A stretch of DNA of 64,000 nt. It comes from Sabethes cyaneus. Taxonomy: Eukaryota; Arthropoda; Insecta; Diptera; Culicidae. Under the pieces are notes generated by a model. The model was given only the letters and a program-made list of their open reading frames with translations. It had not been told where the DNA came from and ran no database searches. Positions 43,083-52,938 of this stretch are shown piece after piece (position 1 is the first letter of the stretch; every line of letters begins with the position of its first letter). Position numbers and translations under genes: made by a program. The stretch covers positions 38,713,347-38,777,346 of the forward strand of contig NC_071354.1 of NCBI RefSeq assembly GCF_943734655.1, in the 5' to 3' direction.

Positions 43083-44129
43083 ATGTCCGAGGATGCAATT
43101 ATTTGCGTTATTTGCAAAAAAGAGGAAAAGGAAGCCAAGAGAGTGATTGAATGTGTTTATTGTCATAAATGTGCACACTTCGGGTGTAAGAATGTAATTG
43201 GTAATGCGGTGCGTAAACTTCGCAGTGAACCTTATTATTGCTCCACGGAATGTCATGAACTTTACCAGCGAACAACGAACACTACTGCGGTTGAATCCCA
43301 AGTATTAACGCAGATCCAAGCTGTTCTGGCGGAGGTACGTGAGTCACGGGCTGAAATGCGCGCCGTGCAACAAACGGTTAGTGAGATGGAGAAGTTTCAA
43401 AGTTTTCTCTCCGATAAATTAGATACGCTACTATCAGAGGTAAAATCTCTGAAAATCGACCACAATACATTAAAAACAAACGTCGAATCACTCGCTACTA
43501 AGCAACATGCGATGGATGACCGTGTCGACGGTCTTGAACGAGAGTTGGATCAGCTTAACCGAGCCGCTGTGTCAAAAAATGCCATAATAATAGGTATGCC
43601 CATGAAAAATAATGAAGACCCTATACAAACGGTATACAATGCTGCTGCTGTTGTTGGATGTCAGTTGCCTAATGGAGCGATCGTGGAAGCCAAACGTTTG
43701 TTGCCGAAGAATTTTAACCCAACCGATGCGAGAGCTCCCCCGATCAAAGTTTGCTTCAGTGACATATGCTATAAAGAGGATTTATTCGCAAAAAAGAGGA
43801 GCCGTGGTTTACTTTTGTCCACGGATATTGACTCTTCTATTCCGCGCCCAGGAAAGAAAATTACTCTGCGGGACGAATTAACAGCATTTGGCATGAAATT
43901 GCTTAGTGAAGTAAAAGAGGCGCAAACATTGTTGGAATGTAAATACATCTGGCCGGGACGGAATGGTGCAATTTTAGTTAAGCGCACTGATAACTCGAGG
44001 ACTGAAATTATTCGCAGCCGTAAGGACCTAGAAGAGCTGGAGAGATGTACCCTAAAAAGGCAACTTAATGTCAACTCTACCTCACACTCGATTTCTATTC
44101 AGGAACCCGCTCCGAAGCGTCGGCAGTAA
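43083..44129 (+). CDS. LINE ORF1 protein: PHD-type zinc finger, coiled coil, FP/RRM-like C-terminus
   Basis: A 348-residue nucleic-acid-binding protein of the LINE. The upstream in-frame ATG at 42846 is possible, but the start at 43083 (MSEDAIICVICKK) is preferred because the zinc finger begins at once and the upstream part looks like UTR. Residues C8, C11, C24, C27, H32, C35, C53 and C57 give a C4HC3 PHD-like pattern. A heptad-like coiled coil follows (about 70-160). Then comes a domain starting NAIIIGMPMKNNEDPIQTV with EAKRLLPKN, PPIKVCF and YIWPGRNGAILVKR, resembling the FP-like/L1 ORF1 nucleic-acid-binding fold. Such ORF1 proteins usually coat the LINE RNA. The stop is 26 nt before the ORF2 ATG. 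Confidence 0.85.
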   Translation: MSEDAIICVICKKEEKEAKRVIECVYCHKCAHFGCKNVIGNAVRKLRSEPYYCSTECHELYQRTTNTTAVESQVLTQIQAVLAEVRESRAEMRAVQQTVSEMEKFQSFLSDKLDTLLSEVKSLKIDHNTLKTNVESLATKQHAMDDRVDGLERELDQLNRAAVSKNAIIIGMPMKNNEDPIQTVYNAAAVVGCQLPNGAIVEAKRLLPKNFNPTDARAPPIKVCFSDICYKEDLFAKKRSRGLLLSTDIDSSIPRPGKKITLRDELTAFGMKLLSEVKEAQTLLECKYIWPGRNGAILVKRTDNSRTEIIRSRKDLEELERCTLKRQLNVNSTSHSISIQEPAPKRRQ

Positions 44130-44155
44130 GAAACTAAATTTAATAAAAACAAAAT

Positions 44156-47044
44156 ATGTGTAGTAATAGATTTTATAATTGTTATGAAGATTGGATATTA
44201 AATAAAAACACATCTCTCTCTCGTTTGAATTTTAAACTGCTGCAACTAAACATTCGAGGCATAAATGATTTATCAAAATTTGATTCCATTAAAGAGTTGT
44301 TGGAAAGGTGCAATGAGCGTGTGGATGTTATTGTGCTCTGTGAGACCTGGATAAAGGATGATCGGACTCAATTATACAAGATAGACGGATATAATGGGAC
44401 GTTTTCGTGCAGAAGCGACTCTCACGGGGGGCTAGCTGTTTTTGTTCGAGATGAGCTGAATGGGAGCGTATGTGTGAACAGAACTGTCGATGGATTCCAT
44501 CATATTCACTGCCAATTTAAAACCTATGGTAAACCGATTGATTTGCATGCTGTCTATAGACCACCTGGATTTGATGTTAGAAGATTTCTTCATGAGCTTG
44601 ATAATATGATCTCAGTAGTTCGGAGCGGACATAGATGTATAATTGTAGGGGATACCAACATTCCAGTTAATATTAACTCCAACAATATTGTATGTGAATA
44701 CACACGACTGTTGGCGTCGTATAATTTGTTAGTTACTAATACAATTACCACGAGGCCTGCGAGTGGTAATGTACTCGATCATGTTGTATGTTCCGATTAT
44801 TTAGCTGATTCAGTTATCAATGATACTATTGGCACCGATCTGAGCGATCATTATTTAATATTCTCGTCATTTGATATGATCTGCCAGACCGCGGAAAAGC
44901 TTTTGACAAAACAAATCATAGACCATAACCGATTGAATGAACTTTTCCATCAATCGATGTTGAACTTACCGCTGACAATGACTGCTAATGAGAAGTTGGA
45001 ATATGTGATTGGTCGTTATAATGCTCACGTTAGAGACTGCACAAGGACGGTTACGGTACAGGTGAGAATCAAAGGACACTGTCCGTGGATGACGCTTGAT
45101 TTGTGGAGGCTCATACGCATTAAAGACAACCACCTGAAAAAAGTGCGAACTGATCCGAACAATATACGTGCAGCCGAGCTGCTGTCCCATGTGTCGAAGA
45201 TGCTGCAAGCGAAAAAAGCGCGTTGTAAACGAGAATACTACCTGAGGATGCTTAGCGGGAACAATCAAGCTAATGCTTGGAAAATAATAAAGCAAACTAT
45301 TGGAAAATCTGATACAAGAAACCAAGTGACTGCAATTCGGGTAAATGGAAATATCACCACGGATTCACTGCAGATTTGCACGGCTTTTAATGAATATTTC
45401 TGTAAAATTGGTACTGATCTGGCTTCTTCCATCACGAGTAATCGCAACATCCACCGTTTTGGAACTATGCCGTCGTCTTCATCATCTATGTTCCTAAGAC
45501 CAGCCTCCATCAATGAGATACTGCTGCTTATTAACAATTTAGACTCCAAAAAATCTGCTGGAGCAGATAAAATAACAGCGAACTTTATTAAAACCCATCA
45601 CGAGTTTTTCGCATGGCTATTAACGGATATTTTTAATGAAATCATACAAACTGGGCAGTATCCTGACTGTTTAAAGATAGCCCGCGTAGTTCCTGTTTTC
45701 AAATCAGGAGACACGAAGGAACTCAACAACTATCGACCAATCTCAACGTTGTCTATAATCGACAAAATTGTTGAAAAGCTCATTGTAGCTAGGTTGGTTG
45801 AGTATACTTCCCGCTTCAACTTGATCTACAACCATCAGTATGGGTTTAGGAAAGGCTCGAATACGCTCGCAGCTTCAAGTGACTTGGTAGAGGATATTTA
45901 TGATTCACTCGACAACGCTAGCTTTGGTGGAGTTTTATTTATCGATCTGAAAAAAGCATTCGACACTGTTGATCACATGTTACTGGTGCAAAAGCTTGAA
46001 TCCTATGGAATAAGGGGAACGACCAAGATGCTACTGGAAAGTTACCTGACCAACCGTACTCAATATGTGTCTATTGGAAATTGCTCCAGTCCTCAGCATC
46101 CTATATCGATTGGGGTACCACAAGGCAGCAATTTAGGTCCTGTGTTCTTTTTACTGTTTATCAATGACCTATGCAAGTTGAAGTTGCACGGGAAGGTCCG
46201 ATTGTTCGCTGACGATACTTCTGTATTTTACCAAGCGCTCGACTGCAGAAGGATTGTAAGACAAATCCAGGAGGACGTTACGCTGCTTATGGAATTCTTC
46301 AATGAAAACAAATTGTCTCTCAATCTCAGTAAGACCAAATACATGCTGATACACTCCATGCGGAAGCAGTTACCAGACCTTGTGCCTGTCTCAGTCCAAG
46401 GTGTAACACTTGAAAAGGTTAACGTATATTGTTATCTGGGAATGACAATCGATGCTACAATGAGCTGGACTGCGCATATTAGCTCATTAAAGAAAAAGCT
46501 GAGTTCATTATGCGGAATATTGCGAAGAGTCTCACCGTTCTTGCCGCTAACTTGTCTTAAGATGATGTACTTCTCCCTAGTGCATTCTCGAATTCAGTAC
46601 CTTGTTGCGAATTGGGGTTCTGCGAGCAAAGCGAACTTGCGAGAACTACAAGTACTACAAAACAGGTGCCTGAGAATTGTTTTTAAAAAGCCATTTCTGT
46701 ATCCTACCAACATGCTATACTCCAATGTGAACGATTCGGTCCTACCGATAAGGGCCCTCTACGAACTCCAAATATTGGTCAAAATGTGGAAAACTGTAAA
46801 TGATCCCCAGTATCATCACAACTCAACATTAATTAGACACCAACAAAACCGCGCTTCTCGACAAGCTGGGAATTTCATACTCCCTCGCCCCAGAACAGAG
46901 TATGGTCGCAAGAAGTTTACCTTCATTGGAAGTAAACTTTTCAACCAGTTGCCGTCAACGTGTAAAAGTTGCTCAACTCTGAACGAATTCAAAACATCTG
47001 TGAAGAACTTGTTCAAGATGAGAATTCAACAGTTTCTGCATTAA
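44156..47044 (+). CDS. LINE ORF2: APE endonuclease and reverse transcriptase
   Basis: A 962-residue polyprotein that nicks target DNA and copies the LINE RNA. Endonuclease: LLQLNIRGIN (Asn32), LCETWI (Glu63), IIVGDTNIPVN and GTDLSDHYLIF near residue 225-235. Reverse transcriptase: SAGADKITANFIK, NNYRPISTLSI, LFIDLKKAFDTVDH (near 594), GVPQGSNLGPVFFLLFIND (near 653) and the catalytic LFADDTSVF (near 683). A C-terminal region of about 200 residues follows without an obvious RNase H or zinc knuckle. No frameshift or stop is seen. ORF1 and ORF2 are in different frames, separated by a short spacer, as in many CR1/L2-type elements. Confidence 0.93.
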   Translation: MCSNRFYNCYEDWILNKNTSLSRLNFKLLQLNIRGINDLSKFDSIKELLERCNERVDVIVLCETWIKDDRTQLYKIDGYNGTFSCRSDSHGGLAVFVRDELNGSVCVNRTVDGFHHIHCQFKTYGKPIDLHAVYRPPGFDVRRFLHELDNMISVVRSGHRCIIVGDTNIPVNINSNNIVCEYTRLLASYNLLVTNTITTRPASGNVLDHVVCSDYLADSVINDTIGTDLSDHYLIFSSFDMICQTAEKLLTKQIIDHNRLNELFHQSMLNLPLTMTANEKLEYVIGRYNAHVRDCTRTVTVQVRIKGHCPWMTLDLWRLIRIKDNHLKKVRTDPNNIRAAELLSHVSKMLQAKKARCKREYYLRMLSGNNQANAWKIIKQTIGKSDTRNQVTAIRVNGNITTDSLQICTAFNEYFCKIGTDLASSITSNRNIHRFGTMPSSSSSMFLRPASINEILLLINNLDSKKSAGADKITANFIKTHHEFFAWLLTDIFNEIIQTGQYPDCLKIARVVPVFKSGDTKELNNYRPISTLSIIDKIVEKLIVARLVEYTSRFNLIYNHQYGFRKGSNTLAASSDLVEDIYDSLDNASFGGVLFIDLKKAFDTVDHMLLVQKLESYGIRGTTKMLLESYLTNRTQYVSIGNCSSPQHPISIGVPQGSNLGPVFFLLFINDLCKLKLHGKVRLFADDTSVFYQALDCRRIVRQIQEDVTLLMEFFNENKLSLNLSKTKYMLIHSMRKQLPDLVPVSVQGVTLEKVNVYCYLGMTIDATMSWTAHISSLKKKLSSLCGILRRVSPFLPLTCLKMMYFSLVHSRIQYLVANWGSASKANLRELQVLQNRCLRIVFKKPFLYPTNMLYSNVNDSVLPIRALYELQILVKMWKTVNDPQYHHNSTLIRHQQNRASRQAGNFILPRPRTEYGRKKFTFIGSKLFNQLPSTCKSCSTLNEFKTSVKNLFKMRIQQFLH

Positions 47045-47420
47045 TTCACTCGCTACTAAAACTGTATCTCTATTCTGCTCTTATCTTCCTCCACTAGCCG
47101 CCGCCGCCCATCGACATCTACTGCCACCACCCACCACCCACCACCTACCAAACCACCATCTGCTACCCGTAAATAGTTTAGAAGATCATTGGTTAATTCA
47201 AACAAAAATTGTAATTAAAATGAAGTCAATAACCTCACGAACTAGATATTAAGTAGTTAAGCACTTCCTTAAAAGAGCATGTCGCTCACTGGAAAGTGCA
47301 CACCACTGTATTCAATTTGAAAAGATTGAAGGTTTTGTGCCTGTCGGAGAGGAGGCTTAAAAGGAGTTTCACTCCAACGGGCTTTCCTTCACTAGCGAAA
47401 ATAAAATTAAAAATTAAATT

Positions 47421-47525
47421 AACTTGAACTTTGCTTACGGAAGACATACGTGCACTTGCCGTATTTGTACGAGAGGTGTTGCGGACTATTTTTGGCAGAG
47501 TACAAACCACGGTGTTCAAAATACC
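47421..47525 (+). pseudogene. RTE-clade LINE remnant, right part
   Basis: Continues the RTE fragment of 42512-42647 after the inserted LINE: LTEDIRALAVFVREVLRTIF then GRVQT, equivalent to LLTEDIRALAVFERKVLRTIFGG at 19172-20345. The first 10 bp are the duplicated target. Confidence 0.8.
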
Positions 47526-47754
47526 GTTATTAAAAAATAAAATAGGCCATTTAAATGGCAAATGCCAGTTGGTTTGAATTGCCATCTTACACCTCTGAGC
47601 CAATTTTTAAAAAAATCAGATTGCTCATAAAAAGTAAATAAAAATCTTCAATGACACTTCCAAAATGAACGTAAATCACTGCCGGTATCGATTTTTTATG
47701 CAACATATGCCGATTGACGACCAATACAGTTTGACGCTGTATTGGGACTAACTG

Positions 47755-48165
47755 GAAATGTTCCGGATTAAGTTATCGCTGCGGGAGATGGCCAGTATCG
47801 AACATGAACAAATACTTATCATGCGACACCTCAAATTACGCCAAAAAGATAGCTAGATCAATCAGAGGCAGATCAACTACCTAGCACCACGTTGGTTATA
47901 TCTGGACATGTTCTGGGAACCTCCGGGAACACTCAGATAAGTGACCAGTTTCGTCCATGAACAAAAACTTATGATGCGACGCCTGTAATCACACTAGAAT
48001 TCAATAACTAGATTAATGGAAGCCACATCTGCTATCTAGGGTCAAGTTTGGTCATGTCTGAACAGGTTTGGGGGACTCCGGAAACCCCAAGGAAATGACC
48101 AGTTTCGAACATGAACAAAAACTCAGCATACGATACCTTAACCAAAAAAGTCGTCAGAGTCCATT
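47755..48165 (+). repeat. Three tandem degenerate repeats of about 154 bp
   Basis: The motif GACCAGTTTCGAACATGAAC followed by AAAAACTTATCATGCGAC recurs with its CGAACATGAACAAA core near 47799, 47952 and 48106. Each unit also has TCCGG/GGGAACTCCGG-like text. The period and wording recall the 152-bp units at 28376-28940, but the sequences are different. Confidence 0.65.
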
Positions 48166-48169
48166 TATG

Positions 48170-49640
48170 GCAGTCAGCATGGTACCGAATATCACCCTTC
48201 CCTTCCCTTCTTCAGTGTACCAACATGCTCCCATAGACTCGGGAAAACATCACAAAAATATAAAATTAGTTCAACTAACCTAACCGAAGCACTAAATATT
48301 GCATTCTATAAGTTCTATTACGTTTTCGGTCATTAATTACACTAAATACTGAGATTAGTGACCAATTAATATTCATCACTATATTTTCACTTTTTCACCG
48401 TAGGTTTTTCATTAATTTTTTTTCGGTCATTTCAGTCGTCAAATCACTCGCGAAACTTAACTTGAGGCACAAAAAACTTTAATTTACCCGAACAGTTATT
48501 CCGAGAGATATTATAATCATTTTGCTCAAATTGTTCACTTTCACTTGAATTGATAGGAAAAATTTCACTTCGTTTCGATTGCAATTCCGAATAATCCGCG
48601 ACCGTCGTTGTTGTACGTTGCCAAGGGAACGGACGTTTATATGGAGTGATGCCAAAGTGAACATTTGAACATGAAATTGACCAATTATTTTCGCTATTAC
48701 ATTAAAGGTCGTAGAGTGTCGATAATCCATCCTGATTGATTTGCAAGTTAGTCCAAAAATGATTTTTGATGAAAAATATACTTAAATATTATCAACTTTT
48801 CCAAAAGTCGATGTTCATAAACTTAAGTTTCCAGGAAAATATCATGAATTTTGAATGTTTCAAGGCCAACTATTCCCATTGAGTCTCCGTTCCTGCTGTC
48901 CATTGTTGACTACTTTCCGCTACTAAAAATCAAAAAATTTCAATGTTGAAAAGGATGCCATATGAAAGTTAGCTGTGAAAATGTTTTTAACGATGAACGA
49001 GTTTTTGAATTCACTTATCAGTTAAGTTTAAATGCTTAACTTAACTTAGTGGAAAAAAGTACACCTGAATTGACGGTTTTTTCAAACAAAATTCTTCTCT
49101 CGAACTGCATTAGTATTTTACGTAAAGTTTATTCCTTTCGGTAACATCGCTGGATAGCAACAACTGTAGCAATCATTCCAAGTCACGTAGTTTTAGCATG
49201 TGACCTACCCGAAACATACCGGTCGACTGGCTCTTCGGTGCCGGTTCGGTAGCGAGATGATGGCCCAGAAAATAATCCATTGCAGCCGTTGCAAGTACAT
49301 ATAACTACATGTTCCTACTGGACAGCTGGCGAGAGGCAGCCCGAAAAAAATGGGCCACCTCTTGATGCTGTAATAGCCATGCATATATCCTAAATAACGA
49401 ACGTTGAGCGAAACGGCTGTAAAGGCAAACGGCCAGCAACGAGCAAGCCAAACGCCGCGCCGTGCCGTGCCGTGTGCCACATAACCATATGCATAGCCAT
49501 GTTTAAATTTGCATGAAATTAAAAGTCAGAGCAGTAGGTTTTCCGTTGCAGGGTCGGAATTGAATCAAGCCGTCGAGTGGTCCCGGATCATTACTGAGCA
49601 TAATGCGATGTCTTATCTCTTGGGTTTTATTTTCTCTTTC
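48170..49640. other. Non-coding intronic stretch, nothing recognised
   Basis: About 1.5 kb of AT-rich DNA left of the stalk exon. No repeat partner or ORF of note. CGCCGTGCCGTGCCGTG near 49460 is a short repeat. Confidence 0.35.
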
Positions 49641-49642
49641 AG

Positions 49643-49859
49643 GTTCGGTTCGCGCCGAGTCGTTCAGTCGGCCACGAATGTATGGCAGTGGGATCATTAA
49701 CGATGCTCAGGAATCCCGGTTAGAGTCATTTGGAACCGAGTGCACTCCGGATCCGACAATGGGAGAAGTACTGCAGGAAGGAAATTCCGACGGTGGTATC
49801 CTCAGCGAGGAGGAGGAAGAGGAACTGTTGGAAAAACTTGCCAATCGGCATTACTACAG
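49643..49859 (+). CDS. Nlg: Neuroligin stalk (juxtamembrane extracellular) exon
   Basis: Acceptor TTCTCTTTCAG and donor CAG|GTGAGT. The first GT completes a Gly codon with the exon at 23499. The peptide starts SVRAESFSRPRMYGSGIIND and continues through DAQESRLESFGTECTPDPTM and GNSDGGILSEEEEEELLEKL, ending ANRHYY. It is a low-complexity acidic linker between the cholinesterase-like domain and the membrane helix, a region that varies widely in neuroligins. The final AG joins T of the next exon to give Ser. Assignment rests on phase, position and splice sites rather than strong similarity. Confidence 0.85.
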
Positions 49860-50015
49860 GTGAGTTTGTCAATGAGAATAGCTTCAATGCGGCAATAGTT
49901 TGACATTCGACTGTCACAATAAATTACTATTTCGGAACTAATACTTTGCAACTAATCACCAACCGCTTTTATGTAGAGAGCTCAAGTGAAACGATAAATC
50001 TTCCCAACTTTGCAG

Positions 50016-50200
50016 TTACACCGCCGCCTTGGGAGTGACAGTTGGCGTAGGTTGCCTTTTGTTGCTGTTGAATATGCTCATCTTTGCCGGTATCTACTAT
50101 CAGCGGGACCGTTCCCGTCGACGTAAGTCCCAGGCGAGCAGCGGTTCCGGTTCCGGAAGCGGATCTCGAAACAACGGAAATGCCAGTCCAGATGAAGCAG
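50016..50200 (+). CDS. Nlg: Neuroligin transmembrane exon
   Basis: Acceptor CCAACTTTGCAG, donor GCAG|GTTGGT (weak donor). It encodes YTAALGVTVGVGCLLLLLNM then LIFAGIYYQRDRSRRRKSQ: one membrane-spanning helix of about 22 residues followed by a basic stop-transfer cluster, which puts the C-terminus in the cytoplasm. Then comes a Ser/Gly-rich linker (ASSGSGSGSGSRNNGNASPD). This arrangement is the hallmark of neuroligins. Reading through the weak donor would give a short alternative tail ending at a stop at about 50271. Confidence 0.92.
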
Positions 50201-50447
50201 GTTGGTTGGTTTTGAATGCTACTCTGCCGAGCAGGGAACGATGCTGCATCATCTTGTTACATTTTACTTAAATTGTAATACTGATAGTTTCAGTCCACAT
50301 CAAGAGGCCGTTTTGAATCACTCTAATTTTCCGAATATGCTCGGACACTTTCAAACCGGCCACTCGAAAGATTTATCACCCGGTTCCATAAATTCTCCTA
50401 GAAACTGATACACTTGACGTGTGCTTTGTTGCGTTGTTCCATTGCAG

Positions 50448-50659
50448 ATATCCCTCTGACGACTATTCCAAGTCCATCACCGACTAAAATGAAACGGGAC
50501 CATGAATCGCCGCCCAGTTATGCAACGTTGCCGAAGCGAAATTCGGGCAGCAATCATCAGCATCACCACCAACAGTCGAAGGGTGGGTCGGGTATAAAGG
50601 ACACCAATCTGACGACAGCCACCCTGGGACGGACCGGAAGCTTCTCGCACAAACAACAG
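50448..50659 (+). CDS. Nlg: Neuroligin cytoplasmic-tail exon
   Basis: Acceptor TTCCATTGCAG, donor CAACAG|GTAAGT. The split Asp codon opens DIPLTTIPSPSPTKMKRDHE, followed by SPPSYATLPKRNSGSN, a His/Gln run and GLY/SER-rich sequence ending TLGRTGSFSHKQQ. DIPLTT and the Pro/Tyr motif recall the conserved intracellular segment of neuroligins near the gephyrin-binding site. The exon ends in phase 0 at a strong donor, so at least one more exon with the C-terminal PDZ-binding motif is expected. It was not identified with confidence. Read-through would stop at 50699-50701. Confidence 0.88.
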
Positions 50660-52460
50660 GTAAGTTCGGCAAAGCTTCCCTTGCTTTGTCATCAAAGTTG
50701 ATTTATTTGAAACTGCTGAATAGCTCCGAATAAACGGTATGCAAAGGAGACATTCGAAATGTATCAAGCAGAAACTGTATAGCACCAAGTGGAGGAACTA
50801 AATTGAGAGCCACCCCACGGTGCCCTGTCACAGACACGCATTCCATTTCGTTTGTGGGCCAAAACCAAACAAAACAAATCATCCAGTGAAAAAGTGCCAG
50901 ATTTGCAATTCACCAAACAGGACAGAGATCATGCCGACCCGACCAGCAGCAGCAGCAGCAGCAGCAGTAACCCGGTAGTGCGGCGTGTCGGTGCTTCCTA
51001 CTATCTCAGCGTGTGGGCGGGCGACAAAACCGTTCGCGAAAGATAAAAAACCGTAAACCATAAAACACGGAAATGATTTATAGCCTCCGATGCAACACGT
51101 CATACTCGGCGGCAAGTGTCATCAGACCTGGTTACTTTCATTTTTATGTTGTTTTACTTGTGTGGACTGTTGTGAGTCCCATCAGATTGGATGTTCTCTC
51201 TCACGAGCTGTCCGCAGAATAACGCTAAAATCGTTTGATTGCATTGTTTTACAAGAGTGCTGCGGTACAGCCCGGGTTGGCGTATGTCAGAATTTTTGGG
51301 ATGGATGGGGATAAATACAAATCAGTTGCTTCGAGCTCCCAATCTGGTGTGTGGTGATACTCGATGATACAGTACTGTCATGTCAAAAATGTAACTGTAG
51401 GAGCGTACGGTTCTGTTGGCCTGTTATATTGTAGTATTCAAATGCAGAGACGCAAGTGGGAACAAAAAATGCTTTCGATTGCCAGTGATTTTACGAGCGG
51501 AATATTTCATTTCAATTGCATCAAAGAGTCTTCAATAGATTTCATATTTAGTTACAAAGTTTTGGCTGTTGGCATCGAATTCCTATAATTGAAATCGTTC
51601 TGGGCATGTTCGCATTTCGAGATCAAACGAACGGTTAAAAATTCTATCCGCTTATATTCCAATAAATTTAATATATAATTATCAAAGAACATATGTTTCA
51701 TCGAGATATGTATATATCACATATCACATGATAGTTTTTACTGGATTTTTCATCAATAAAATGCAAGAGTCCTTCGATACCTCTTTGTCTGTATAACCTT
51801 GTAAAGTACTATCAACAATAGCAAAACAACTTTTAAGTACCTTTTCTCACACTCTTTTTTACACGACAGCCATGAGGTGTCGTGACTCACGCATGACAAA
51901 ATCAAACAAACACATGGTTTTCAGCGCTCTCCCAGGGAACAATTTTGCTTATTAAACGTTTAACCGACAGCTTTTAATTAACACATGCTGTATAGCTGCT
52001 TTTAAAGAATGTCTAAACACCTTTGTTCAATGCTTGTATAGTTGGTTTTTGAGAATTTAAATAGCATAGTGCCGGATATGTGCGCAGAAGTAGCGCTTGT
52101 ATGACTGTTATGCAACGTATAGTAAAACGTTTATTCAGTACGTATAGATATGTTTACTAAACTTTTGCTGATGACACTGAAGCAACGTTTATTCCACAGT
52201 AGTTCAACATTTAGACAAGCAGAAAGAAAAAAATATGCAACAAGTATTTATTTTATTTTGTGGGTTTCGTTATTTTCATGTCTATTTTTGTACACAAATT
52301 ATTATAATTTAACGACTTAGTAATCCATAATTCCTCTTAGCAATGCAGCTGATACATTTGCACAACTCTATTATTCTACTCTTGTTCCATACTTACATGA
52401 CAACGTGCAGTTGTTGATTAGAAGCTATAAAAAATATTGGATATGACGTTTAAACAACAG
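50660..52460. other. Downstream intron or 3' flank with a candidate exon
   Basis: No firm feature. An open stretch at 50834-51046 is in phase with the previous exon and contains a Ser run encoded by (AGC)n at 50943-50966; it is discussed as a candidate only. From about 51950 the word AACGTTTA and variants recur, suggesting a decayed transposon around the MITEs to the right. Confidence 0.35.
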
Positions 52461-52463
52461 GTA

Positions 52464-52868
52464 CAGTGGACCCCCGTTCGTTTGAACGATTCCTCATGCA
52501 AACTATTGGGGTTAGTTTTTAATTTGAACAACTGGTAACCCTAAATATGCTGGAACTTGTGTGAACTGGTTGCCCTGCTTTTTGTTATTGTTTTGGTAGT
52601 TTGATTCAGTTGGCAGTTGCAAGCAGCGAATATTTCATTCTCCGATCGGATTTCTACCATAATCGTTGGGAAAACGCAATGTGAAACAGATTAAACACGC
52701 TAGATCAGCACAAACAAATCGTGTTTATGTGCATTGTCTGCATAAGCAAATGATGTCATATTGAGTATGACGTTTGAACCATTTTTAATTTGCACGTCGT
52801 GCAAACCAACGGGGTTCAAATTAAAAAGTGTTCAGATTAAAAACGGTCAAACGAACGGGGGTCCACCG
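52464..52868. mobile_element. pogo/Tc1-type MITE with TA duplication
   Basis: The ends CAGTGGACCCCCGTTCGTTT and its complement AAACGAACGGGGGTCCACCG are inverted repeats of about 25 bp, with TA on both sides (52462-52463 and 52869-52870). The CAGT start and TA target fit pogo/Tigger-type elements. 405 bp, no ORF. Confidence 0.82.
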
Positions 52869-52938
52869 TACTTCAAATTCAACGTTTAAACAACAGGTAC
52901 TTCAGCTAATCCGCTTACTCAGCACCGGATGCTACCAC

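Larger units (their letters stand above)
42648..47420 (+). mobile_element. Apparently full-length CR1/L2-like LINE with target duplication
   Basis: A 4773-bp insertion bounded by AACTTGAACT at 42638-42647 and 47421-47430. It has a 5' UTR of about 435 bp, ORF1 (43083-44129), ORF2 (44156-47044), a 3' UTR of about 375 bp and an A-rich tail AAATTAAAAATTAAATT. The interrupted RTE gene reads from one flank to the other across the insertion, fixing both ends. Both ORFs are open, so the copy is recent and might be active. CR1/L2 superfamily is inferred from ORF layout and RT motifs; the exact clade is unassigned. Confidence 0.88.
23646..49642 (+). other. Nlg: Neuroligin intron of about 26.0 kb
   Basis: Donor GTGAGT at 23646; acceptor TTCTCTTTCAG ending 49642. 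It separates the cholinesterase-like domain from the stalk exon and contains most of the mobile elements in the window. The exons on both sides are phase-compatible when joined directly. Confidence 0.75.
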
